Counted from the stretch's first letter, positions 6,402 to 15,017 are shown. The stretch is DNA of 27,353 nucleotides from Candidatus Saccharimonadota bacterium (GCA_003231925.1 QIKK01000005.1:1-27353), one strand, 5' to 3'. Translations and numbers: made by a program. The notes: generated from the sequence alone by a model not told the origin.

Positions 6402-7478
6402 ATGTCAAAAACAGTAACAATGGATGAACTTTTAGCTTCGTCCGATACACAACAGTTAAAAACAGGAGACGTCGTAGAAGGCCTAGTCCTATCTATAAAG
6501 AAACATGAAACATGGATAGACTTAGGACCACCAGGTATAGGTGTGGTAATGCGTCGGGAGATTGGTTATGGGACTAAATTAGATAAAGACCAAAAAGTCA
6601 CCGTTAGCGTAATAGAACCTGAGATGGACGAAGGATACGCCCTATTAAGCATGAAGAGGGCAGCCAAAGATAGGGGTTGGGACGAATTAGAAAGAATAAA
6701 TGAATCAAAAGAAACTATAGAAGTTTTTCCGTATGATGCAAACAGGGGTGGACTCCTTATAGAGATGGATGGGATTCGAGGTTTTATGCCGGTTTCTCAA
6801 CTATCTGCAGACAATTACCCAAGGGTTTCTGGTGCCGATAAGGACGAGATTATGCAAAAACTAACCAGTCTAGTTAAAAAACCATTAAAAGTACGGATAC
6901 TAGACGTTAGTAGAAAAGAGAACAAGCTGATTTTCTCTGAAAAAGAGGCCATTAAGGACGATATGCAGGCAAGATTCTCAGAACTTTCCGTGGGTGACGA
7001 GGTAGAAGGTATAATTACGGGAGTAATAGATTTTGGTGCTTTTGTTAATGTTGACGGGATAGAAGGCTTGATACATATATCAGAAATTTCATGGGAACGT
7101 GTTGAAGATCCAAAGAAATATGTTAAAACTGGCGACAAAGTCAAAGCCAAAATTATCGCAATAGACAAGGACCGTTTAAGCTTATCACTCAAACAAACAC
7201 AGGAAGACCCATGGCTGAGTGAGGTAAAAGACCTTAAAAAAGGTAGCCTAATAGAAGGACATGTAACAAGAATTACACCTTTTGGTGCCTTTGTTCAGTT
7301 ATCATCAGCCGTTGAAGCATTAGTGCACGTGTCAGAAATGGGTAATGATGATAGTACAGATCCTGAAAAAGTCTTTAAAGTTAATGAGATAAAACAATTT
7401 AAAGTAATTGATATTGACAAAGATGCCCGTAAAATTGCCCTAAGCCTTAAAGAAGCCAAAGGCAAAAAGAAGAAATAA
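6402..7478 (+). CDS. rpsA: Ribosomal protein bS1 homologue with four S1 domains
   Basis: A 358-aa cytosolic RNA-binding protein built of four consecutive S1 (OB-fold) repeats at roughly residues 19-90, 105-175, 190-265 and 280-350. The last two are the clearest (GIITGVIDFGAFVNVDGIEG with HISEISW, and GHVTRITPFGAFVQL with HVSEM). E. coli S1 has six repeats; four is typical of shorter S1 forms. The frame is open from 6345, but the ATG at 6402 has an excellent AAAGGAGG 11 nt upstream and a family-like N-terminus, so I use it. The tail KEAKGKKKK is basic. It heads an operon with infB and probably aids mRNA recruitment. Confidence 0.9.
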   Translation: MSKTVTMDELLASSDTQQLKTGDVVEGLVLSIKKHETWIDLGPPGIGVVMRREIGYGTKLDKDQKVTVSVIEPEMDEGYALLSMKRAAKDRGWDELERINESKETIEVFPYDANRGGLLIEMDGIRGFMPVSQLSADNYPRVSGADKDEIMQKLTSLVKKPLKVRILDVSRKENKLIFSEKEAIKDDMQARFSELSVGDEVEGIITGVIDFGAFVNVDGIEGLIHISEISWERVEDPKKYVKTGDKVKAKIIAIDKDRLSLSLKQTQEDPWLSEVKDLKKGSLIEGHVTRITPFGAFVQLSSAVEALVHVSEMGNDDSTDPEKVFKVNEIKQFKVIDIDKDARKIALSLKEAKGKKKK

Positions 7479-7503
7479 CTAAAGACGACAGAAGGATTTT
7501 TCT

Positions 7504-9275
7504 ATGGCTTTGACTACAATCGAGATAGGTGCAACCATTACAGCTGGTCATCTAGCAGAGAAACTTTCCGTACCAGTGGCTACGCTGATTGGCGAGCTTT
7601 TTAAGAGTGGTATCATGATTACCGTAAACGAAAAAGTAGACTTTGATACTGCTCAGATAATAGTTGGTGAATTGGGGTTAGAGATAGAACTAGTTAAAAA
7701 GACCTCTCAGCAAAGTCACTCGGTAAAACGTGAGAAGACTAGCAAGCAGTAACCCAGACGCTGTAGTTAGACCTCCAGTAATTGCCGTTATGGGGCATGT
7801 AGATCACGGTAAGACATCTTTACTTGATAGGATAAGGGGTGGTAAAGTAGCTCAAGATGAATCTGGGGGTATTACTCAGCACATTTCTGCTTATCAGATA
7901 ACACACAAAGATAGAAAACTAACTTTTCTAGATACGCCAGGCCACGAGGCTTTTGCTGCTCTGAGAGAACACGGAGCATTGCTAACAGACCTTGCGGTGA
8001 TAGTTGTAGCTGCAGATGACGGTATTAAACCTCAAACCCTTGAAGCTATCCGCTTTGCCAGAAAAGCTGGTGTAAAGATGATTGTTGCGGAATAAGATAG
8101 ATAAGCCAGGAGCCGACCTTAATCGACTAAAGCAACAGTTGTCAGAGAATGAAATGGTACCAGAGGACTGGGGTGGCGATACAATAGTTATGCCCGTTTC
8201 AGCTAAGACGGGAGATGGTATAACAGAGTTAATTGACATGATATTCCTTATGGCTGATGTAGATGAGCTAAAGGCTCTCTCAACAGGTCCGGCAAAAGGA
8301 CTAGTTATTGAGTCACATATGGAGAGAGGAATGGGACCTCTCGCTGTAATATTAATAGAAAAAGGTGAGTTGTCTAAGGGTGACTATCTAGTAGCAGGAT
8401 CTGTTTACGGAAAAGTACGTACAATTCACGACACTAACCATAAAGAAATTAATTCTGCAGGTCCGTCCACGCCAGTGATGGTTAGCGGTTTCAAGTCCTT
8501 ACCAGATTTTGGTGACGTATTTGAAGTGGTAAAAGACGAAAAGACAGCCCGTCAGGTGGCCAAAGAAGGGTCGCAGATTAAAAATGAATCAGGTAGAGCT
8601 TCTCACGTCACTAATTCTGAGTTGCTAAGAATTATTTCACAAAAGAATAAACTTCGAGAACAAAATGTAGTTATCAAAACTGATGTTCAGGGCTCTCTTA
8701 CTTCAGTTATAGATTCTCTGAATACACTAGGTACCGACGAGGTCGCAATTAGAGTTGTTGGGTCTGGCGTTGGTTCCATCAATGATAGTGATTTGTATAT
8801 GGCTTCTACATCAAATGCAATTATGTATGGATTTAATGTGTCTATACCGCCTGGGTTACGTCAGACCGCAATTAGAGATAAGGTGGAGGTTCGTATATAT
8901 AAGGTAATATATGATTTACTTGATAACGCTAAAGAAGAACTATCTAAATTACTAGCACCAGAAGTTATTGAAACAGACCTTGGAAGGTTGAAGGTTAAAA
9001 AAATATTTAAAACTACTCAAAAAGAGATTATTGCTGGTGGGGAAGTTACTAAGGGGACAATAAAAGTACCCGCAAAGGTTAAAATAACACGGGATGATAA
9101 AATTTTGGCAGAGGTAGATGCAACAAAATTACAATGTGGTCCTCAAGAAGTTAAATCGGTAGAGAAAAGTACCGATTGTGGCGTGACACTTGCAACAGAA
9201 ACTCGGCTAAATCTACATGAAGGTGATAATTTAGAGTTCTTTACGAGAGAAACCAAGGAGCGTAAACTAGAATAG
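7504..9275 (+). CDS. infB: Translation initiation factor IF-2, reading frame interrupted twice
   Basis: Together these bases encode a short IF-2 of about 590 aa, but in three frames. 7504-7752 carries the IF2_N-type helical domain. The frame beginning near 7730 carries G1 GHVDHGKT, the GGITQHI switch and G3 DTPGHE, and stops at TAA 8093-8095. From about 8088 the third frame carries G4 NKID, G5 SAKTGDGI, domain II and the complete C-terminal half. Each switch is +1 (1772 nt, two more than a multiple of three). The first junction lies between about 7725 and 7755; the second falls just before NKID, where one residue (usually I or V) also seems lost, as if two bases were missing. IF-2 is essential and all motifs are intact, so sequence or assembly error is most likely. 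Frameshifting or real damage is not excluded. Shine-Dalgarno agaagga precedes the start. Confidence 0.85.
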
Positions 9276-9290
9276 TGGTAGAATATAATC

Positions 9291-9869
9291 ATGTTTAAGT
9301 TAGACAATGCCTTTCTAGTTGAAGTTGGCCTTGGGGCGCTATCGGCTGTTGAGAAGAATAAGATGCTTAATCATATTCTTGAAACGTTAGAAATGCGTGT
9401 AGGAACAAAGTTAGCAGAGCAAATGAGCAATGAGCAACTGAATGCTTTCGAAGCCTATATTAATGCCAAGGATGAGGCAGGTGCACTAAAATGGCTTGAA
9501 GCAAATTTTCCAAATTATAAACAAGTTGTATCCCTAGAACTAGACAGATTAAAAACAGAGATTAAACAAGCTGCCCCACAGATTGTCGCTCAGTCTGGTG
9601 CTACTGGTTCAGCACCAGTTCAAACCCAAGTGCAACAACAACCACAAGCTACAGCTCAGCCTCAACAACCTCACGAAGAACAAGTGCGATCTGCACTTGA
9701 CTCGCAACAACCTACTTCAGTTATAAACCCTACGCTTAATCCTACTTATCCTACCTCTAGCTCAGAATCAATTCGTGGAGCCAATAAGACGGATAATTCT
9801 ATGCAAAACTCAGCAAATCCACCCGCACCATCTCCAGTTCAGCCTTATCAACCGCCTTCCTCAGGCTAA
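9291..9869 (+). CDS. DUF5663-type protein with Gln/Pro-rich tail
   Basis: A 192-aa protein. Residues about 8-100 form a helical domain that I recognise as the DUF5663 type common in Saccharibacteria (LETLEMRVGTKLAEQM, then ALKWLEANFPNY, then LDRLKTEIKQ). Residues about 105-192 are a low-complexity Gln/Pro/Ser/Thr tail, probably disordered. There is no signal peptide or membrane segment and the function is unknown. It starts 15 nt after infB, has no Shine-Dalgarno site, and is probably read with infB. A second, tailless paralogue lies at 13174-13491; the two share RVG-x2-LA, KWL-x-ANF and LK-x-EIK. Confidence 0.85.
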   Translation: MFKLDNAFLVEVGLGALSAVEKNKMLNHILETLEMRVGTKLAEQMSNEQLNAFEAYINAKDEAGALKWLEANFPNYKQVVSLELDRLKTEIKQAAPQIVAQSGATGSAPVQTQVQQQPQATAQPQQPHEEQVRSALDSQQPTSVINPTLNPTYPTSSSESIRGANKTDNSMQNSANPPAPSPVQPYQPPSSG

Positions 9870-9899
9870 AAACATAGAGGAATTGCCCTTAATTAAGCT

Positions 9900-9936
9900 A
9901 GAGTCTACCTAGAGTATAGGTAGGATGATTCTTTAT
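9900..9936 (+). terminator. Possible weak terminator after the infB operon
   Basis: ctacct (9905-9910) and aggtag (9918-9923) form a 6-bp stem with partial outer pairing, followed by a broken T-rich stretch. It is weak by eye. Confidence 0.4.
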
Positions 9937-9976
9937 TAATAAATTTGCTAAAAAGACAATAATATACAAAAAAGTA

Positions 9977-10005
9977 TTGCATATTCATCAAGTTTATGTT
10001 AGTAT
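9977..10005 (+). promoter_or_regulatory. Promoter now separated from its gene by the IS element
   Basis: -35 TTGCAT (9977-9982), 17-bp spacer and -10 TAGTAT (10000-10005). It points to the right, into the end of an IS element whose transposase runs the other way. The next plus-strand gene is at 11171, so this looks like its original promoter. Confidence 0.6.
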
Positions 10006-10037
10006 AAAGCTACGTGAATAATCCTAAAATGTGGTCA

Positions 10038-11057
10038 TTAGTAGGACACTCCCTTTAGCAGTAGTCCTTTCTCTACTGCACATTGTATCGCACTCTTAAA
10101 GCCAAGACTCTGTCTTGGCTTATTGTTTATTATCCAAAGAGCACTATCTACTTCTTCCTGGGTTATCTTACTGAAGTCTGTACCTTTGGGGAAATACCTT
10201 CTAAGCATCTTGTTAGCGTTCTCAACTCCTCCTTTCTGCCATGAACTGTATGGATTAGTAAAGAAGACAGGTGTACCTGTCTTCTGGGTAATTGTCTTGT
10301 GTTGCTTGTTTTCGATGCCGTTGTCGGTAGTTAATGTCTTTAGGCTTAGGTTACTTGCTAGATTAACAATAGTCTCAGCATAGTCTCCTGGCTTTAGGTT
10401 AGATACGAGCTTCGCTCTAACCAACCTGGTAGTTCGTTCTTGAAGAACTGCTAGTGCAAACTTACTACCGGAACGCTTGGAACTGACAACTGAGTCATAT
10501 TCACCATGACCCGTTTCCAATCTATCTTCTGCACTCAATGGTCGCTCATCAATGCTAGTCCTGTTTGGAATCATCACTCTAGTAGTCTTGTTCATCTTCC
10601 TGAGTTTCTTGTGATAACGTTCACTGTACAGATACTGACAGTAGGGTTGTCCATATGAGCTATAGAGCCAAGTATATATTTGTTTACTACTAACGTAGAA
10701 ACCAAGCTCTGGATGGTTACATAGATAGCCGGCTATCTCACGTGGGCTCCAATGAAGTCTCAAGTGTTCAATGATAAACATCCATAGCCTAGGATTATGT
10801 TCTATCTTATACCACTGGTAGCGTCTGGATCGCCGACTGACACGTGACTTAGCTTTAGCTTTGAGAGCATCATACTCCAGTACTCCCGTAGCCTGGTTAG
10901 TTACACTGTTTACTCTTATCTCTCTGGAGATAGTATTCGGACTTCGTCCGAGCACTGTGGCTATCCTGCGAATACTGTAATTCTTAGTTGTTAGTATCTG
11001 GATCTCACTCCGCTCCGCGGAACTCAGTCCTAGATACTTGGTTTTCTTGTTATTCAT
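10038..11057 (-). CDS. IS30-family transposase
   Basis: A 339-aa transposase. The N-terminal helix-turn-helix (about 10-50, with the IRRIATVLGRSPNTISREI pattern) binds the terminal repeats. The C-terminal half is an RNase H-like integrase core with D188 (in GEYDSVV), D245 (in TTDNGIE) and E279 (in GGVENANK). The last two are separated by 33 residues, the DD33E spacing of IS30. Length and motif order are normal and the frame is intact, so it may be active. It catalyses transposition of its own element. The start ATG at 11057 lies 35 nt inside the right inverted repeat. Confidence 0.95.
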   Translation of the reverse strand: MNNKKTKYLGLSSAERSEIQILTTKNYSIRRIATVLGRSPNTISREIRVNSVTNQATGVLEYDALKAKAKSRVSRRSRRYQWYKIEHNPRLWMFIIEHLRLHWSPREIAGYLCNHPELGFYVSSKQIYTWLYSSYGQPYCQYLYSERYHKKLRKMNKTTRVMIPNRTSIDERPLSAEDRLETGHGEYDSVVSSKRSGSKFALAVLQERTTRLVRAKLVSNLKPGDYAETIVNLASNLSLKTLTTDNGIENKQHKTITQKTGTPVFFTNPYSSWQKGGVENANKMLRRYFPKGTDFSKITQEEVDSALWIINNKPRQSLGFKSAIQCAVEKGLLLKGVSY

Positions 11058-11077
11058 CTAGCTACTTTAACTGCTAG

Positions 11078-11107
11078 TTGTTAGTTATGTAAGTGTCCTA
11101 CTATATT
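11078..11107 (+). promoter_or_regulatory. Possible hybrid promoter across the IS right end
   Basis: TTGTTA (11078-11083) near the IS right end and TATATT (11102-11107) across the terminal repeat are 18 bp apart and face the 646-aa gene at 11171. Such outward hybrid promoters are known for many IS elements; this one is an inference. Confidence 0.4.
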
Positions 11108-11170
11108 CCACATTGTTCAAATAAATATAAAAAAGCAGTACATAAAAACAAACAATAAAGGTCTAAAAAA

Positions 11171-13111
11171 ATGAGTGCAGAGAAACCAGGCTTAAATATG
11201 CCACCAGAGTTAGAAAACTTTTCTAAATTGGAGGGCAGAATATATAGTGACGGAAGTAGGCACGTCTTTGGTATTGAGGAAAATGGCAAAATGATCCAAT
11301 TAAAAGGTGATGATGTCATCAAGGCGTATGGATATGAGTCTGGACAAACGGGTGATGTCGTTGAGCCAATAAGCAAGTCCGAGAATAATGAAGCACCTGG
11401 CCAAAGTTTATATGATGAGTACAGGGATGCTGTACAAAATGGTGATGCTAAAGACACAGATTTTCGGAAGTGGCTAAAAAACAAATCTTTACATGAGGCT
11501 GCACGATGGTATACAGATACTAGATCACACGGTGAAGCTTATATTGCTGAGTCTGAAAGGGAAGATGGGCCAGGAATTGGTGGTGGCCGAGGTGATATTG
11601 CTGTGGATTTGCTAAGTAACAAAGATCACCAAGAGCGACTAAATGCTCAAGAAGGTAAAGAAAATCCTACTGAAGATGACGTAGCATATTACAAGTGGCA
11701 ACATGATAAGAGCGGGCATGAGGAAGAGACAGTTAAGCCAGAGAAGACATCAAGCTTACCTCCACCACCCCCACCTCCTGGCCCTGAGCCTCTACCCCCA
11801 CCTCCTGGCCCTGAGCCTGAGCCTCTACCTCTACCTCCAGGTTCCGAGAAGGAGACTTTACCAGAAGATTTAGTAGTAGAACTAACTGAAGCAAGGCATG
11901 AATATGCTAGGCTAACGGTTAGAAGGCGTGATATTTCAACTATTGGTCATAAAAAAGAACTAGAAGTAGCAAGAAAAAGATACGAATCTGCGATAAATAG
12001 GGCAGGAGCTGAGGCAGCCCGTATATTAGTAGAAGCAGGAGCAGATCAGAAGGATTTGAAATATTTTGCGACTGATGAAGTAGTTCATGAAATAGAAGGA
12101 ATGGACGCTGAAACACGACAGGAAGAGACTGAGCTTAATGATTCAAAAAGACTAAAAGTATTCTATGATTGGTGGGCTAGGCAAGGCGGTAAATTGCTTA
12201 GCAAAGGTACGCTTAAAAAAGGCATGGTTATGGCTGGAATAGGCTCTGTACCTGGCTTAGTAGCAGGACTAGCAGGAGCTGCGTTACTCGGTCCTGTAGG
12301 TGGAGCGGTGGTCGGCGCAGCTCTAGCTAGAGGTGTCGCAAGAAGTCTAACAGGTGCAAAAATTAATAAAGAAGCGGATGCTCGAAGTGTTGGGCAAGTA
12401 CAATCGCAAATGGATTCTTCAGAAGCAATACTAGATTTAGGACGTTTGCAATCAGATGAATTGCCAACAGCAGAAAGTATAACTAGTAGAATAGAGCAAA
12501 GAACAAACAAACAGGTAAGACGTAATAGGCGTAGAATGGGTCTTTCCGCAGTAATCGGTGCTCTAGGTGGTGCAATAGGCGCTGGAGTAGGGCACGAAAT
12601 AACAGGTCACCTCTTTAATGGTGGCGGAAGCGGGACAGGCGCAGGGCACAGCGTTCTATCCCCAGAAGCAGGAAGAGGTAGTATGGGTAGTGGGTCCGGA
12701 TCATCTGGAACAGACAGAATTCCAATTATTATCGGGGGTCATAGAGGGGGAAGTATACCAGATTATCTTGTTCGACCAGAAGCCTCAGTAACGCCCATAC
12801 CAGCATCCTTATCAACTGGGCCTAACTTTACACCAAAGTTATTAGATGCTAGATATCCATGGACACATATGACAGAAGCATTAGGAGTAACCAATGGCAC
12901 CCCTGAAATAATGAAGCTAGTAACTGGAGATAATAGTATTGCCGAGAAACTCGGGTATGTTGTTAAAGGTCACGGTGGTGGTGGTAAGGGAGTTATAGAT
13001 AGTATTACAACCCCCGAAGGCAAAATTTTCACAGATAATGGCCACATAAATGCCTTACTGGACTATTTCTATAGACAGAGCTTACAGGATGTAGCAAAAG
13101 AAGTGTCTTAA
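11171..13111 (+). CDS. 646-aa Pro/Gly-rich protein with two Gly-rich hydrophobic segments
   Basis: I do not recognise this family. In order it shows an N-terminal polar region with no signal peptide (1-190), a proline tract (196-223, PPPPPPP then repeated PGPEPLP units, with a duplicated 24-nt DNA unit), a charged helical, possibly coiled-coil region (232-335), and a Gly/Ala-rich hydrophobic segment (351-390). A linker (395-452), a basic patch KQVRRNRRR, and a second glycine-zipper-like segment (456-481) follow. A Gly/Ser linker (484-514) leads to a compact C-terminal domain (about 550-646, including YPWTHMTEALG and a GHGGGGKG loop). Two membrane hairpins with a translocated Gly/Ser domain would fit a cell-surface or secretion-related protein, but this is inference. 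Shine-Dalgarno aaagg lies about 10 nt before the ATG. It lies between two DUF5663 paralogues, just downstream of an IS30 element. Confidence 0.85.
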   Translation: MSAEKPGLNMPPELENFSKLEGRIYSDGSRHVFGIEENGKMIQLKGDDVIKAYGYESGQTGDVVEPISKSENNEAPGQSLYDEYRDAVQNGDAKDTDFRKWLKNKSLHEAARWYTDTRSHGEAYIAESEREDGPGIGGGRGDIAVDLLSNKDHQERLNAQEGKENPTEDDVAYYKWQHDKSGHEEETVKPEKTSSLPPPPPPPGPEPLPPPPGPEPEPLPLPPGSEKETLPEDLVVELTEARHEYARLTVRRRDISTIGHKKELEVARKRYESAINRAGAEAARILVEAGADQKDLKYFATDEVVHEIEGMDAETRQEETELNDSKRLKVFYDWWARQGGKLLSKGTLKKGMVMAGIGSVPGLVAGLAGAALLGPVGGAVVGAALARGVARSLTGAKINKEADARSVGQVQSQMDSSEAILDLGRLQSDELPTAESITSRIEQRTNKQVRRNRRRMGLSAVIGALGGAIGAGVGHEITGHLFNGGGSGTGAGHSVLSPEAGRGSMGSGSGSSGTDRIPIIIGGHRGGSIPDYLVRPEASVTPIPASLSTGPNFTPKLLDARYPWTHMTEALGVTNGTPEIMKLVTGDNSIAEKLGYVVKGHGGGGKGVIDSITTPEGKIFTDNGHINALLDYFYRQSLQDVAKEVS

Positions 13112-13173
13112 GTAAGGTATAGTTAATAAAAAACTGTGATAAAATAAAATAAGCACATAAAAGGAATAAAAAA

Positions 13174-13491
13174 ATGACGGAACAAGATAAAAAACTCATT
13201 CAAGAACTCGAGATAGAAGGTCTACCCGAAGAAGAAAAAAAAGAAATAATACGAGCTCTATATACCTCTTTACAAATTAGAGTTGGTCGTCAATTAGCGG
13301 ACAAGATGGACGAGAAGCTATTGGGGGATTTTGATAAGGCTAGGAAAAAGGGCGAAGATGAAGCAGAGAAATGGTTAAAAGCTAACTTTACAGATTATCA
13401 GGCAATAGTTACAGAACAACTAGAAAAATTAAAGTCTGAGATTAAAGATAAAGTAGGACAATTTGTATCCCAAATGCAAACGAAGCACTAG
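13174..13491 (+). CDS. DUF5663-type protein, short paralogue
   Basis: A 105-aa, highly charged helical protein aligning over most of its length with the domain of the 9291-9869 product. Shared features are EEKK/VEKN at the start, LQIRVGRQLADKM, EKWLKANFTDY and LEKLKSEIK. It lacks the Gln/Pro-rich tail. The aaaagg site (about 13158-13163) lies some 10 nt before the ATG. It follows the 646-aa gene by 62 nt in the same direction, so the two may form one unit. Function unknown; the pair may have arisen by local duplication or by shared recruitment to the locus. Confidence 0.82.
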   Translation: MTEQDKKLIQELEIEGLPEEEKKEIIRALYTSLQIRVGRQLADKMDEKLLGDFDKARKKGEDEAEKWLKANFTDYQAIVTEQLEKLKSEIKDKVGQFVSQMQTKH

Positions 13492-13561
13492 AAGGGTGCT
13501 TAACACCTATCAAGAAAACAAAGAAATAATTAAAATTTGTAAGGACACGGAAGTAGCTTCT

Positions 13562-14482
13562 CTATTTGTTTAGGCGTGATCTGTAGCCAGTTAAAAAAGC
13601 TTTTATCGGCATATTTCTTTTGCCCAGTGGTTTTAGCTCTCTAATTATTAAACGACCTTTGCCACACTGTACGGATATATTATTGTCGGAAACCTCTAGA
13701 CTACCCGTGGCCTTCTGGCCTTTTGGGTTTGTATTATTAACACTGGCTTTGGTGATTATAACATCTATGTCACCTAACTTGGTGGTACTCTTAGGCCAAT
13801 CTTGAAAGGCCCTGAGCTCTCTTTCTATTTGTAAGGCAGATTTATCCCATTGAATTATCCCATCTTTTTTGCTGAGCTTACATGTATAACTAGGCTTTGT
13901 ATTGCTTCTACTGGCAATATCTTCTTGGCTTTCTGGTTTTATTTTGCCAGCCAAATAGCTTGGTATGGTAGTAGTTAGAAGTTTATTGCTAAGATGAATA
14001 AGTTTTTTGGTGAGTGATGGGGCTGTTTCATTATGATTTATTATAAGATCCCCAGATGTTAATATTGGACCTTCATCCATGGCCTCAACAAGTAGCATTA
14101 GGCTTACACCCGTTTTTGCTTTTCCTCTAAGTATTGCAAACGAGATTGGGTCCGCACCGCGAAGTTCTGGCAGTAGAGAGAAGTGGCTATTAATGATACC
14201 TTTCGAGAACTTCTTTATAATTTTATTACTCAGTATAATACCAAAATCTATTAGTATAGCCAGGTCATTACCTAGATTTTTAGTTGTAAAAAGCTCATCA
14301 AGCTCTGCCTTACTAGATGCAGAGAACAGCTTACTATTACCGGCTACGGTAGACATTTCACGGATAGTCGTTGGTTTAGTCACAACAATATTAACGTTAA
14401 AACTTTTTTTTAATAGTTCTAAACTCTTTACTGCGACTGGTCCGCTACCAAAGAATACTAAAGATTTGTTTTTTCTCTGCAT
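13562..14482 (-). CDS. fmt: Methionyl-tRNA formyltransferase
   Basis: A 306-aa enzyme that formylates initiator Met-tRNA using 10-formyltetrahydrofolate. The N-terminal Rossmann domain starts VFFGSGPVAVKSLELL. The catalytic motif INSHFSLLPELRGADPI (about 97-113) carries the Asn and His, and the following EAMDEGPIL carries the Asp. The C-terminal OB-like domain begins near YTCKLSKKDG and contains the FQDWP-type element. Length is normal (E. coli 315). The ATG at 14482 has GAGGAG about 8 nt upstream and overlaps the def coding region by 38 nt. This and def form the classic formylation/deformylation pair, with map elsewhere in the window completing N-terminal processing. Confidence 0.93.
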   Translation of the reverse strand: MQRKNKSLVFFGSGPVAVKSLELLKKSFNVNIVVTKPTTIREMSTVAGNSKLFSASSKAELDELFTTKNLGNDLAILIDFGIILSNKIIKKFSKGIINSHFSLLPELRGADPISFAILRGKAKTGVSLMLLVEAMDEGPILTSGDLIINHNETAPSLTKKLIHLSNKLLTTTIPSYLAGKIKPESQEDIASRSNTKPSYTCKLSKKDGIIQWDKSALQIERELRAFQDWPKSTTKLGDIDVIITKASVNNTNPKGQKATGSLEVSDNNISVQCGKGRLIIRELKPLGKRNMPIKAFLTGYRSRLNK

Positions 14483-15017
14483 CGTTCATCTCCTCGATAT
14501 TTCCTGCTTTACTGAGCTTATAAAATGCTTCAGGTTTATCTTCAATATGATCTACGAATACTTTCCCTTTTGTATGGTCAATTTCGTGTTGAAAAACACG
14601 GGCCAAGAAACCCTCTGCTTTAAGTCTAATTTTTTGTCCATGTTCATTTAGAGCTTTTACTCTCACTTTAGTATATCTAGGTACCTTACCGTAAACATCT
14701 TTAATACTTAAGCATCCTTCAAAGTCTTCTTCTATCTCTCCTTCATATTTTACTATTTCAGGATTTATATATACATTGAAGTTTTTATTATTTTTATCGT
14801 TAGAATCCTCTCTTATGATAACTATTCGATGTAGTTCATTAATCTGTACGGCAGCCAAAGCAACGCCTACTTCATGATCTCTAGAAGTCTCCCAATTAAG
14901 GGTGGCAGATTTCATGTTTTCTATAATTTTTGATGTGTCATCATTAAACACAACGACTCTCCTAGAGACTTTATGGAGTGCTTTATGCGGTAGGGTGATG
15001 ATGTCCGATTTATCCAT
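14445..15017 (-). CDS. def: Peptide deformylase
   Basis: A 190-aa metalloenzyme that removes the N-formyl group from nascent chains. All three motifs are seen: motif 1 GVALAAVQI (51-59; consensus GxGLAAxQ, here with Val in the third position), motif 2 EGCLS with metal ligand C102, and motif 3 QHEIDH with H144, E145 and H148. The frame is open up to a GTG at 15068 that overlaps the priA stop. I choose the ATG at 15017 because the N-terminus MDKSDIITLPHKALHKVSRRV then matches the usual family start. No clear Shine-Dalgarno site marks either. It is between priA and fmt in a minus-strand operon. Confidence 0.92.
   Translation of the reverse strand: MDKSDIITLPHKALHKVSRRVVVFNDDTSKIIENMKSATLNWETSRDHEVGVALAAVQINELHRIVIIREDSNDKNNKNFNVYINPEIVKYEGEIEEDFEGCLSIKDVYGKVPRYTKVRVKALNEHGQKIRLKAEGFLARVFQHEIDHTKGKVFVDHIEDKPEAFYKLSKAGNIEEMNDAEKKQIFSILW

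Larger units (their letters stand above)
10028..11114 (-). mobile_element. IS30-family insertion sequence
   Basis: A single IS30-type transposase is bounded by inverted repeats. The core tagtaggacact (10039-10050) and agtgtcctacta (11092-11103) are perfect over 12 bp. After a 4-nt mismatch, aatgtgg (10028-10034) and ccacatt (11108-11114) are again perfect, giving 19 of 23. The transposase stop codon (10038-10040) straddles the outer edge of the core repeat, which favours the longer 23-bp repeats. No convincing target duplication is visible at either boundary choice. The element sits between a promoter at 9977 and the gene at 11171. Its about 1.09 kb is typical of the family, and the intact transposase suggests recent arrival. 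Confidence 0.88.

Noticed and set aside
7730..8095. Recoded stop codons as the explanation of the infB breaks
   Set aside because: The interrupting stops are TAA and the motifs change frame, so reassigned codons cannot join them; TGA also serves as a normal stop elsewhere.
9284..9289. TATAAT one base before the DUF5663 start codon
   Set aside because: Transcription from it would begin after the ATG, and the N-terminus is family-like, so it is taken as chance; expression likely comes from the infB operon.
11767..11817. Short tandem repeat considered as a CRISPR-like or regulatory array
   Set aside because: Two in-frame copies of a proline-coding unit without spacers; it is a protein repeat.
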